In this document: in pieces, positions 25,587-33,486 of the stretch
How the letters are laid out: the number at the start of each line of letters is the position of its first letter
How positions within the stretch are numbered: position 1 is the stretch's first letter
Assembly (NCBI RefSeq): GCF_002993335.1
Contig: NZ_PVNS01000008.1
Span: 124,001 to 188,000 of the forward strand
DNA: 64,000 nucleotides
Source: Alkalicoccus urumqiensis
GTDB lineage: Bacteria; Bacillota; Bacilli; Bacillales; Salisediminibacteriaceae
Direction: 5' to 3'
The notes under the pieces: generated by a model
The model's input: the letters and a program-made list of their open reading frames with translations, nothing else
The model's database searches: none
What the model was told of the DNA's origin: nothing
Program-made: the position numbers and the translations under genes

Positions 25587-26570
25587 ATGACGGAAAAAAC
25601 ATACCGTGCATTTGTGACAGAGGGAGAAAAGCAGGGACGTGTTGTGGAACGACATATAGAAGAACTGCCGGAAGATGGTGTATTGGTAAAGGTTCATTAT
25701 TCGAGCGTCAACTACAAAGATGCAATGACATTGGATAAAGATGCCAACATTGCCGAGCACTATCCGATCGTACCGGGAATCGATTCTGCAGGCGTCATTG
25801 AAGACGCGGGAGATTCTTCGTTTGAAGCGGGCCAGAACGTTATCGTGACGAGCTATGCACTCGGTACCGGACGTGATGGCGGCTTTGCAGAATACATTCG
25901 TGTTCCGGAGGAGTGGATCGTTCCGCTTCCGGAAAAGCTATCCCTCAAAGATGCGATGATTCTTGGAACTGCCGGGTTTACTGCGGCGCTTTCTATCGAC
26001 CGTCTGGAGCACAGCGGCATCACACCGGAAGATAAGCCGGTCCTTGTTACCGGCGCTTCCGGAGGCGTCGGCAGCATAGCAGTAGATATGCTTTCCGGAC
26101 GCGGCTACAGCGTAACGGCAAGCACCGGGCGGATGGAAGAAAAAGCATTTCTCGAAAAACTGGGAGCGGACGAGGTAGTGTCGAGAGAAGAAGTTACACC
26201 GGAAAAGGTAAAGCCGCTGCAGTCCCAGCGCTGGGCAGCAGCGGTGGATCCGACAGGCGGAACACCACTTGCCTCCATTCTTGCGTCGCTGAAGCATAAT
26301 GGCGCCTGTGCAGTCAGTGGACTAACCGCCGGGGTGGAAGTGCCGACGACCGTCATCCCCTTTATCCTGCGCGGCGTTACTCTTCTCGGCGTAGATTCTG
26401 TTTACTGCCCGATGGAGCAGCGGAAACATGTCTGGGAGCGGGCTGCCGATGACTTAAAACCGTCCCATATGGAAGACATTGCCCAGGAAATCACACTGGA
26501 CGGACTGCAGGAGACGCTGGAGGCGATCCGTGAAAGCAGAGTCCGGGGCCGTGTTATCGTGCGTCTGTAA
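25587..26570 (+). CDS. YhdH/YhfP family quinone oxidoreductase (MDR superfamily)
   Basis: A 327-residue zinc-independent medium-chain dehydrogenase/reductase. The GroES-like domain holds HYSSVNYKDAM and PGIDSAGVI; the NADPH-binding Rossmann motif is TGASGGVGSIAV near residue 155, and ILGTAGFTAALS precedes it. Related proteins reduce acrylyl-CoA or quinones with NADPH. No structural-zinc cysteines are present. AGGAGGG precedes the ATG. A terminator shared with the convergent dehydrogenase gene follows. Confidence 0.85.
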   Translation: MTEKTYRAFVTEGEKQGRVVERHIEELPEDGVLVKVHYSSVNYKDAMTLDKDANIAEHYPIVPGIDSAGVIEDAGDSSFEAGQNVIVTSYALGTGRDGGFAEYIRVPEEWIVPLPEKLSLKDAMILGTAGFTAALSIDRLEHSGITPEDKPVLVTGASGGVGSIAVDMLSGRGYSVTASTGRMEEKAFLEKLGADEVVSREEVTPEKVKPLQSQRWAAAVDPTGGTPLASILASLKHNGACAVSGLTAGVEVPTTVIPFILRGVTLLGVDSVYCPMEQRKHVWERAADDLKPSHMEDIAQEITLDGLQETLEAIRESRVRGRVIVRL

Positions 26571-26590
26571 CAAAATAATCAAACAGCAGA

Positions 26591-26623
26591 AAGGGCCCGG
26601 GAACTTTTCCCGGACCCTTTTTT
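26591..26623. terminator. Bidirectional terminator between convergent genes
   Basis: aagggcccggga pairs with tcccggaccctt (one internal mismatch) and is followed by T on both strands. Confidence 0.85.
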
Positions 26624-26644
26624 CTGTTGAAGCCTGAGCGACTG

Positions 26645-27631
26645 CTACATGCTGCTCTGCTGCTGGGACGTGTAGAGCGCTTCGATTACTTTCATGTTGT
26701 TGTGCGTGCTTTCCGGAGTGTAGGACGGAGCGGTGCCGTCGAGAAGACACTGCGAAAAATGTTCAATCTGCAGCGTAAACTGGTCCGCTGCAAACGTCTC
26801 ATGCTTTGTGACGGCTCCGTCTTCTCCTTTTACGAACACTTCACCGAGGCCGTCGTTTGGATTCTGGTCCGGCCGGAAGGCAAATGGTACTTCTATTCGT
26901 CCTTTGGTACCGACCACTTCATACCGGTTTAACGGGGATTCCTGAAAGCTGCAGTCCAGTACGGCATCTGCTTCGTCAAACGTTAATAAAGCAGTCGACG
27001 AAATGTCCACGCCATCTTTGTAGCGTCCGTCACTGAATACATGCGTCGGCTCCGCGTCCAAAAGAAAACGGGATACGTGCACACAGTAACAGCCGACATC
27101 ATACAGGCTGCCGCCCCCGAGTTCCGGATCGAGGCGGATGTTGCTGCTGTCGAGATCCAGGTTAAAGGAGAAAGAGGCGCGGATGCGGCGGACATCCCCG
27201 ATGACGTTCTGGCTGATCTGTTCTTTCACAAAAGCATGCTGCGGATGAAATTGATACATAAATGCTTCCATCCAGGTCATACCTGTTTCTTTACCGGCTT
27301 CACGGATTTCCTGAATATCCTCGGATGTCACCGCTGCCGGCTTCTCCAGAAGGACGTGCTTTCCGTGATGCATCGCTTTAATCGCCCATTCTTTATGGAG
27401 GGCATTTGGAAGCGGAATATAAACAGCATCAATCGTTTCATCCTGCAGAAGTGCTTCGTAGGAATCGTAGGAAGTCTCCGCCTTCCAGGAAGCGGCAGTT
27501 TCCGCTGCTTTTCCGCTGGCACTCGCTACCGCATGCAGTTCTGAATTGGAAGCAGAATGGATGGCTGGAACCATGGAGTTTTCAGCGATTTTAGCACTGC
27601 TGAGGATGCCCCATTTTATCGTTTTCGTCAT
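26645..27631 (-). CDS. Gfo/Idh/MocA family oxidoreductase (first of two)
   Basis: A 328-residue NAD(P)-dependent dehydrogenase. The Rossmann motif starts at residue 4 (KWGILSSAKIAE), EKPAAV near residue 95 carries the conserved lysine, and the C-terminal domain holds GGGSLYDVGCYCVH with the catalytic-site Asp and His. Family members act on sugars, inositols or related polyols; the substrate is unknown. ATG at 27631 is chosen because AAAGGAGG lies about 7 nt upstream. A paralogue lies 1.2 kb away on the same strand. Confidence 0.85.
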   Translation of the reverse strand: MTKTIKWGILSSAKIAENSMVPAIHSASNSELHAVASASGKAAETAASWKAETSYDSYEALLQDETIDAVYIPLPNALHKEWAIKAMHHGKHVLLEKPAAVTSEDIQEIREAGKETGMTWMEAFMYQFHPQHAFVKEQISQNVIGDVRRIRASFSFNLDLDSSNIRLDPELGGGSLYDVGCYCVHVSRFLLDAEPTHVFSDGRYKDGVDISSTALLTFDEADAVLDCSFQESPLNRYEVVGTKGRIEVPFAFRPDQNPNDGLGEVFVKGEDGAVTKHETFAADQFTLQIEHFSQCLLDGTAPSYTPESTHNNMKVIEALYTSQQQSSM

Positions 27632-27758
27632 GGTGGTGCCTCCTTTATTAATTTGGTCATCATTCCTCTTTTCCATAAACGCCGGGATTTTTCCTGCCTC
27701 CCTTCAAGAAATATGATACGATGACGAAAGATGTCAAGATATTGCAGGAGGAATGAAC

Positions 27759-28010
27759 ATGAAACGAATGATTGATACAACAAGGGAAGCAGGGTCGCTT
27801 TCCACTGTCGAGAGCGCTGTTTTTCTACTGGAGGCAATGCTCGAAGCGGAAAGTGGAGAAAGCGGGGAAGAGCAGAGTGTCCTTCAAAAAATGCTCGAGG
27901 AAAAAGCGCTGGACCAGGAGGACCGCATCTTACTGAATGAAATGATGGACCGTCTGAAAGAGCGGCTGGCCGGAGAAACCGTAGTGGAGGAGCAGGAAAC
28001 AGACTCATGA
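27759..28010 (+). CDS. Small acidic helical protein, unknown
   Basis: An 83-residue protein, almost wholly predicted helix and rich in Glu, Leu and Met; the middle (ESAVFLLEAMLEAES) looks amphipathic and the later part (MDRLKERLAGE) coiled-coil-like. AGGAGG stands 7 nt before the second ATG, which I take as the start. Its stop overlaps the next start (ATGA), so the two form a pair. I do not recognise the family. Confidence 0.6.
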   Translation: MKRMIDTTREAGSLSTVESAVFLLEAMLEAESGESGEEQSVLQKMLEEKALDQEDRILLNEMMDRLKERLAGETVVEEQETDS

Positions 28011-28255
28011 GAATAGCTGCCTTATCTGCCATAACGGCCCTGATTCTGCTCGTATCGGTTCATATCGGAAAGCGGCGGCTGCCGAAAAAAACGATTCACC
28101 TGCTCGCTGCAGGAGCATTTACCATTTTAACGATGCTCGTGACTGCAGCTTCCTTCTACCGCGGAGCTGATCCGGAAGAGATTGCAGCCGGCGGCATCTG
28201 TACACTGCTCGGTTTCTTTATTTTAATGAAAGTGATCCGTTCGGAGGAAGGCTGA
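28007..28255 (+). CDS. Small membrane protein, unknown
   Basis: An 82-residue protein with three probable membrane helices (about residues 3-20, 31-48 and 58-75) separated by short basic and acidic turns (KRRLPKK, RGADPEE). The start overlaps the previous stop in ATGA, so it is translated from the same mRNA as the acidic helical protein. A terminator hairpin follows. No family recognised. Confidence 0.6.
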   Translation: MRIAALSAITALILLVSVHIGKRRLPKKTIHLLAAGAFTILTMLVTAASFYRGADPEEIAAGGICTLLGFFILMKVIRSEEG

Positions 28256-28269
28256 TTGCCTTTCTGCGA

Positions 28270-28306
28270 AAAAAGGCGGCTCCCTAATACGGGAAGCCGT
28301 CTTTTT
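28270..28306 (+). terminator. Terminator after the two small genes
   Basis: aaaggcggctccc and gggaagccgtcttt form an imperfect stem followed by T. Confidence 0.65.
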
Positions 28307-28337
28307 GAGTTAGGAATTGTTTTTTTCAGACCGGGTT

Positions 28338-28499
28338 TTAGGCTGAGCCGGAAGAGTCCGGACTGTTTTCACGGACCTGGGAGGAAGAGCCGGATGGCCG
28401 TCTGTTTTTCAGCTGATTGACGTAATTGTAAACTTTTCCGACTTCTTCTTCTGTTAGATGATCGAGCATGAGGCGTATTTCTTCTTTGTTGTAGTACAT
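28338..28499 (-). CDS. Very small protein, unknown (53 aa)
   Basis: A 53-codon gene with a good ribosome site (AAGGAG, 7 nt before ATG). The first 30 residues form a likely amphipathic helix pair (YYNKEEIRLMLDHLTEEEVG, then KVYNYVNQLKNRR) and the last 20 are a Ser-rich disordered tail. This resembles small regulatory or spore-related proteins of bacilli, but I cannot name it. Coding potential is supported by the site and by the sharp helix pattern only. Confidence 0.5.
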   Translation of the reverse strand: MYYNKEEIRLMLDHLTEEEVGKVYNYVNQLKNRRPSGSSSQVRENSPDSSGSA

Positions 28500-28521
28500 C
28501 GCAGGCTCCTTAATCAGAGAA

Positions 28522-28565
28522 GGTCTGGAACGGAGCAGGAAGGCTTTCCAAATCCGTTCCAGACC
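28522..28565 (-). terminator. Hairpin downstream of the 60-residue protein gene
   Basis: ggtctggaacgg and ccgttccagacc form a perfect 12-bp stem on a 20-nt loop, 10 nt beyond the stop codon on the minus strand; the following T-run is weak. Confidence 0.6.
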
Positions 28566-28575
28566 TTCGGCTGAG

Positions 28576-28758
28576 TTACTTATACAGCATTTTTACGGAG
28601 AATCCATCGTACATTTCCTTTAATTTATCGTAGAAACTGCAGGCAAAATCTTTATTCTCCATAAATACTTCCTCCATATCCGTACCGTTTACCGGATCTG
28701 GAATCTGCTGCGTCTCGCCGTTATCGTCCAGAACAATCAGGGAATACTTCTTTTCCAT
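28576..28758 (-). CDS. Small protein, unknown (60 aa)
   Basis: A 60-residue acidic protein (EKKYSLIVLDDNGETQQI..., then DFYDKLKE-like helix near the end). GAGAGGAG lies 9 nt before the ATG; in-frame codons further upstream overlap the neighbouring dehydrogenase gene and lack a site. Two strands plus a helix are likely. No family recognised. Confidence 0.6.
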   Translation of the reverse strand: MEKKYSLIVLDDNGETQQIPDPVNGTDMEEVFMENKDFACSFYDKLKEMYDGFSVKMLYK

Positions 28759-28852
28759 TCGATCACGCTCCTCTCTGTAAAATATAAGTAAAATAAAAAA
28801 AGAAGATGTACTACTAATTACCGGAATACCTAGAAAATAAACGTCTTTTGTC

Positions 28853-29836
28853 CTATTCGCCGGGCTGACGGTTTTTTCGATCGGCAGGAAAACGGATACC
28901 TGCACTTTCACGTGCTTTCGTCATCATTTCCATAACGAGCTTTGTTTGACGGATACCGGTGTCCGTCTCTTCGCCGTTCACAAGACGACGGAAGAAATCG
29001 AGCTCATATACCATCGTATTTTCTGCCTGATCTACCGTATGAATCTTTTTCTCCTCATTTGTCCACTGCTCCACGACCCGGCATCCGTTCGCTCCTCCGG
29101 GAATACGAATCGACCCGTTTTCGCCCTGGATCTGTACAAAACTTTCTGCGGCCGTATCTTTACTGCCGACGGCTGAAGCAGAAAATCCTTTATAGGAAAA
29201 AAGCGCCGTGCCGGAGGTGTCGATTCCGTTTTCATACATCGCTGCACGGTACTGCACGTCATCCGGCCGGCCGAAAAGCCCGGCTAGAAAATGCAGGTTG
29301 TAGACGTTTATATCCATAAGCGCCCCTCCGGAAAATGCGGGCTGAAAAACGTTCGGCTCTTCTCCGTTCAGCAGCTTACCGTAGCGGCTCGAATACTGGC
29401 TGTAGTTGCACTGGACGACACGGACAGGAGCAATCTCTTCAATAAGAGAATGAAGCTGCTGGTAGTTTGGGAGGTAAGTCGTCGTGATCGCCTCCATTAA
29501 AATGAGACCGGTATCTTCTGCTTTCTGCTGCATGACTTCGGCCTCATTCAGGTTGGAGGCGAAAGGCTTTTCACAGAGTACGTGCTTCCCGGCTTCCAGG
29601 CACGCGAGCGTATGCTCGTAGTGCAGGCTGTTTGGAGAGGCAATGTAGACCGCGTCCACCAGCTCGTCCCGGAGCATGTCCTCCAGGGAATCGTATGCTT
29701 GATCAAGCTGAAAAGATCGTGCTTTTTCCATCGAACGGGAATAGACAGCGCAGGGGTGAACGCCTTCTACCTGGTGCATGGCATCGATCATTTTTTCTAC
29801 AATGCTGCCGGTGCCGACAGCGGCGATATGTATCAT
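28853..29836 (-). CDS. Gfo/Idh/MocA family oxidoreductase (second of two)
   Basis: A 327-residue paralogue of the protein encoded at 26645. It has the Rossmann start AAVGTGSIVEKMI, YIASPNSLHYEHTLACLEAG, the conserved CEKPFASN with its lysine near residue 92, and FSGGALMDINVYNLHF in the C-terminal domain. The Asp and His in that last motif correspond to substrate-site residues. The substrate is unknown; the tyrosine-rich segment QCNYSQYSSRYGK suggests a sugar or cyclitol pocket (inference). Confidence 0.85.
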   Translation of the reverse strand: MIHIAAVGTGSIVEKMIDAMHQVEGVHPCAVYSRSMEKARSFQLDQAYDSLEDMLRDELVDAVYIASPNSLHYEHTLACLEAGKHVLCEKPFASNLNEAEVMQQKAEDTGLILMEAITTTYLPNYQQLHSLIEEIAPVRVVQCNYSQYSSRYGKLLNGEEPNVFQPAFSGGALMDINVYNLHFLAGLFGRPDDVQYRAAMYENGIDTSGTALFSYKGFSASAVGSKDTAAESFVQIQGENGSIRIPGGANGCRVVEQWTNEEKKIHTVDQAENTMVYELDFFRRLVNGEETDTGIRQTKLVMEMMTKARESAGIRFPADRKNRQPGE

Positions 29837-29970
29837 AAAGGGGCCTGCCTTTCTGTAAGGGGGATTACTTCCAGTATACGTGAAGCGGGGAATGAAAAAA
29901 ATATGTTTTCTTTAGGAGTAAAGTAGGGTAATAATAGAGGGTAGGTTACGAATTCAGGAGGTATGCGTGA

Positions 29971-30840
29971 ATGCTGGGACTTAAGAATGATAAATTGAGA
30001 TCGATGACAGATGAAGAAATTTTACAGGCCATTGCCGTGTCTGCGCCTGTTTTTCAGGCGGTTTCGAAAGATGATTTTATGATGGATATTGTAACGAAGG
30101 ACACGTGGTATGCTCATTTTCCCGGGGAGACGATTGATGTGGAAGTAGCGGTGGGGGCACCGATTCCGGATGATGATCACGTGATGCAGAGCGCGCTGAG
30201 GGGCGTCCCGCAGTCGGGAAGACCGCCGTATGAGGCGTATAACGCTCATTTTCTAGGCCGGACCGAGCCGATCCGGAACGGCAGGGGAGAAGTAATCGGT
30301 GCGATCGGTATCGGCTACAACATTGATCAGCTGATTCATATTGAGGAAAACCTGGATCAGACCGAGTCTGCTCTGGCATCGGTGAATCAATACATAGAAG
30401 ACATCCGCCGGGCGTCTGCTGCGCTGGAGGAATCAAGCAGCAGTCTGGAAGCACAGACAGAGGAAGTCAACAAGAGCGTGAAAAACATTGACGGTGTGCT
30501 CGCGCTGATCGACAAAGTGTCCTCACAGACGAATATTCTGGGGCTGAATGCTTCGATCGAAGCAGCAAGAGCCGGAGAGCACGGCCGCGGATTCAGCGTT
30601 GTTGCTGATGAAGTGAGAAAGCTCGCTGGAGAAACGATCAAAGCAGCTGAGCAGATACGAAGCGATATACAGACCATTCAGAGCGCAATGAAGCAGCTTC
30701 TGGATTCGTTCAGCAAAGTCGATCATTCCGTGGAAAACAATGCGGAACTCGTAGAGAAATTTGCGGTTGTGAATACGAAGCTGAAAGAAATGAATGAGAA
30801 CATGAGCACCTCCGTCCGCCGTATGCTGGACGTTTCATAA
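29971..30840 (+). CDS. Soluble methyl-accepting chemotaxis-type receptor
   Basis: A 289-residue chemoreceptor without membrane helices. Residues 1-120 form a small sensory domain ending in [11 protein letters not shown], similar to soluble single-Cache or PAS-like sensors. After a coiled coil comes a short signalling hairpin: the CheA/CheW contact region reads [20 protein letters not shown] and continues [15 protein letters not shown]. The cytoplasmic hairpin is much shorter than in membrane chemoreceptors, as in soluble YfmS-type receptors. It probably senses an internal metabolic or redox signal. A terminator follows. Confidence 0.85.
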   Translation: MLGLKNDKLRSMTDEEILQAIAVSAPVFQAVSKDDFMMDIVTKDTWYAHFPGETIDVEVAVGAPIPDDDHVMQSALRGVPQSGRPPYEAYNAHFLGRTEPIRNGRGEVIGAIGIGYNIDQLIHIEENLDQTESALASVNQYIEDIRRASAALEESSSSLEAQTEEVNKSVKNIDGVLALIDKVSSQTNILGLNASIEAARAGEHGRGFSVVADEVRKLAGETIKAAEQIRSDIQTIQSAMKQLLDSFSKVDHSVENNAELVEKFAVVNTKLKEMNENMSTSVRRMLDVS

Positions 30841-30865
30841 CAGCGGATCGACCGCCGTATTAAGT

Positions 30866-30901
30866 AAATCCCCGGGGGTATGAAACCCTCCGGGGATTTT
30901 T
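30866..30901. terminator. Bidirectional terminator
   Basis: aaatccccggggg pairs with ccctccggggattt (short bulge) followed by T on the plus strand; it separates the chemoreceptor from the convergent GntP gene. Confidence 0.8.
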
Positions 30902-30907
30902 GGCGGA

Positions 30908-32164
30908 TCAGATCCAGCCGCCGAATGTGCCGTAGATTAACGTGGCGGTAATGGTAATTACGAGACCGACAGCTGCTTCATACGGAAACAGCCGGAGCCG
31001 TTCTTTCAAGTCCATATGAACGGAGGCAGCCGTGGCGTGAAAGAAGCTGCCTACAGGAGAATGATCAATCATGACAGAGCCTGCATGAATCATGGCGGCT
31101 GCAGAAACGGCAGATATTCCCAGTTCCAGAAGCGTGGAGCCGAACACTTCGGACGAGATAACGGTCGCGGCTGTCGTAGAGCCTGTCGCGCCACCCATCA
31201 CCATGCCGGTGAATGGAGCGAGAAAATAGCCAGGCAGACCGATAGCGCTGATAAAACCGGTCATCGCTGCTTCTGAATCAGAGTTTGTTATGATGCCGGC
31301 AATAGCCCCGGTCACGAGAAGAAGCAATGCTACCGGCATGACCTTATCAAGCCCGCTGCGCATAAAAAAGCGGATCGAATCCCACTGGCCGAGAACGAGT
31401 GTCCCCACAAATGCTCCGAGAGGAAGAGCGATCAGCGGATCGATTTCGATTCCGGCTGCCGGGCCGAGGATAAGCAGCGAGATTGCTGTTACCGGAGCAG
31501 CCGCAGCTTTCCAGACCGGCGGGAGATGAAACGGCTCTTCGGTTACTTCGTCCTGCACAAAACTGCCTTTGTGTTTCAGCTTTTCGGCAATCCAGCACGT
31601 AACCAGAATACCCGTCACAGCGGATGGAATGCCGACAGCCATGACGGTCGTGAGCGGCAGATCAAACGCATCAGCGAGGGCGATCGTATTCGGATTTGGA
31701 GAAATCAGGTTACCTGCTTTGCCGCCGCCGACCATTGCAAGAAGAATGGCCGGTTTCGACAGACCGGCATTTTTGGCAATAACGACGGCAATTGTCGAGA
31801 CCGTAATAATGGCGACGACGATAAATACGCCGACAGCGGTTAATATCATGGCTGCTACAGCAAGTGCAGCAAGCGCCCGCTTTTCGCCGAACACCCGGAC
31901 GACGAAACGGGCGATGGACGATGCAGCACCGGACTCAATCATAACACCGGCAAGCGCGCCGGAAGCGATGACCCTGAGCACCGCAGGAACCATGCCTTCT
32001 GCGCCTTCCATCATAAATGAGATGGTCGTCATCAGGTCTGCGCCGCCGATCAATCCACCGGCTACGGCACCGATCAACAGGGAGTAAACGGGAGAAAATC
32101 GGATTAATATTAAAATAACAGCAAGAAGAAAGCCTATCCCCGCTCCGGCTGCTGTAATCGTCAT
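30908..32164 (-). CDS. GntP family proton/organic-acid permease
   Basis: A 418-residue membrane protein with 11-13 helices. The segment GGGKAGNLISPNPNTIALAD and the later GMVMGGATGSTTAATVISSE resemble the conserved loops of the gluconate/GntP family. It probably imports gluconate or a related hydroxy acid with protons. GGAAGTG precedes the ATG at 32164. No gluconate kinase or catabolic gene is adjacent, so the substrate is open. Divergent from the pirin gene. Confidence 0.8.
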   Translation of the reverse strand: MTITAAGAGIGFLLAVILILIRFSPVYSLLIGAVAGGLIGGADLMTTISFMMEGAEGMVPAVLRVIASGALAGVMIESGAASSIARFVVRVFGEKRALAALAVAAMILTAVGVFIVVAIITVSTIAVVIAKNAGLSKPAILLAMVGGGKAGNLISPNPNTIALADAFDLPLTTVMAVGIPSAVTGILVTCWIAEKLKHKGSFVQDEVTEEPFHLPPVWKAAAAPVTAISLLILGPAAGIEIDPLIALPLGAFVGTLVLGQWDSIRFFMRSGLDKVMPVALLLLVTGAIAGIITNSDSEAAMTGFISAIGLPGYFLAPFTGMVMGGATGSTTAATVISSEVFGSTLLELGISAVSAAAMIHAGSVMIDHSPVGSFFHATAASVHMDLKERLRLFPYEAAVGLVITITATLIYGTFGGWI

Positions 32165-32289
32165 GGTTTCACTTCCTTTTTCAGAACGTTTGCGTGCTTT
32201 CTGCACAGATAGTTTATCCTATCACGAGCCGGAGCGGCTGACTATACGCTTTACAAAATCTTTAGTATTCAGAATTGGCGCAACAAATG

Positions 32290-32317
32290 CTTACTTTTTG
32301 TAAGTTAGTGGTATAGT
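32290..32317 (+). promoter_or_regulatory. Pirin promoter with operator-like dyad
   Basis: CTTAC-TTTTT-GTAAG (32290-32304) lies just upstream of the -10 TATAGT (32312-32317). The dyad resembles sites of HxlR/MarR-type quinone or redox sensors in bacilli. Confidence 0.45.
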
Positions 32318-32347
32318 GTGTTATAACCAATTAGAGGAGGGATTTAC

Positions 32348-33184
32348 ATGAAACAGCGAAAAATTCAGGATCACTGGCAGACAACATACGAAATGCAGCA
32401 GCTTCCGGGAGTGCAGAAAGGGATGATTCTCCCGCCGGAAAAAATGCAGGTTCACGACCCATTTTTACTGATGGCAGAAGACTGGTTTAAGCGGGGAGCG
32501 TTTTCCGATCATCCACACCGGGGATTCCAGACGATAACGTATGTTATTGACGGCCGGCTCGAGCACACTGATAACAGTGGCGGGCATTCGGTACTGGATG
32601 CAGGTGATATGCAGTACATGAATGCAGGGAAAGGTGCCCGTCATGCGGAGGAAGCAGTGGATGATGACTTGATTCATACTCTCCAGCTCTGGCTGAATCT
32701 GCCGAAAGAAGACAAAATGACGGAATCCTATTACCAGAATGTGCGTGTGGAAGACGCGCCGGTAAAAGAAATAGAAGGCGGAACACTCCGCGTGTACAGT
32801 GGTGAAATCGACGGTATTAAAGGGTCCGCTGAAAGCGTGTATCCATTCCGTATGGCAGAAGTGCAGCTGGAAGAAGGGGCAGAATACGACATCCCGTTCC
32901 CGGGAGAAGAAACCGTCTTTTCTTTTGTTCTCGCAGGGGAAGTGCTCCTCGGAGAAGAAGAGGTGAAACAGTCCCGCGCCGGAACAGCAGTGTATGAAAA
33001 AGAACCAGGGGCATCGGCGGTCCGGATCAAAGCAGCATCCCGAGCGCGGATTCTGTTCTATTCCGGAAAACCGATCCAGGAGCCGATCGCTGCCGGAGGA
33101 CCATTTGTGATGAATACAGAGGACGAAGTCCGTCAGGCCATGAAAGATTACCATGCAGGACGTTTCGGTCCTTCGTCTCAATAG
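32348..33184 (+). CDS. Pirin family protein (cupin dioxygenase-like)
   Basis: A 278-residue bicupin. The metal site is in the N-terminal cupin: HPHRGFQTITYVIDG with two histidines, a third in GARHAEEA and the EHTDNSGG turn. The C-terminal cupin is degenerate, as in other pirins. Some pirins oxidise flavonoids such as quercetin; others respond to oxidative or quinone stress. AGAGGAGGG precedes the ATG. The operator-like dyad in its promoter suggests stress-dependent expression. Confidence 0.88.
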   Translation: MKQRKIQDHWQTTYEMQQLPGVQKGMILPPEKMQVHDPFLLMAEDWFKRGAFSDHPHRGFQTITYVIDGRLEHTDNSGGHSVLDAGDMQYMNAGKGARHAEEAVDDDLIHTLQLWLNLPKEDKMTESYYQNVRVEDAPVKEIEGGTLRVYSGEIDGIKGSAESVYPFRMAEVQLEEGAEYDIPFPGEETVFSFVLAGEVLLGEEEVKQSRAGTAVYEKEPGASAVRIKAASRARILFYSGKPIQEPIAAGGPFVMNTEDEVRQAMKDYHAGRFGPSSQ

Positions 33185-33486
33185 CAGGAAGAGGACGCTC
33201 AGGTAAGGAATTCATAGTGTATGAGGAAAAAACAAAGTATGACTTAAATCAAATAAAGGGAAGCATGTGTAATTGAAAGTATGTTTTCCTGCATTACGGG
33301 CGCTTCTTTTTTTAGGAGCGTCTTTTTTGCCGGTCGTCTCGGTTCGAAATGAAAAAAGGGCAGGACGGATCAATGGATTGCCGCTCCCGGCTTTGTGGTA
33401 TAGAACGTATAGATAAGAAGACTGCTTTACTCATCCTGTATATACAAGTTATAATGGTTTCAAATCAACGCTCAGGAGGCGATAGC
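33185..33486. other. Intergenic region between pirin and treA
   Basis: Contains a terminator-like hairpin at 33298-33327 (ggcgcttc / ggagcgtc with wobble pairs, then six T) and the treA control region (33426-33455). The rest shows no gene I can support; a weak open frame continuing upstream of treA lacks a ribosome site. Confidence 0.55.
33426..33455 (+). promoter_or_regulatory. treA promoter with TreR operator
   Basis: TTTACT (33426-33431) and TATAAT (33450-33455) are separated by 18 bp. Between them TGTATATACA (33437-33446) is a perfect palindrome and matches the core of the known B. subtilis TreR operator. Repressor bound here would block RNA polymerase. Confidence 0.75.
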
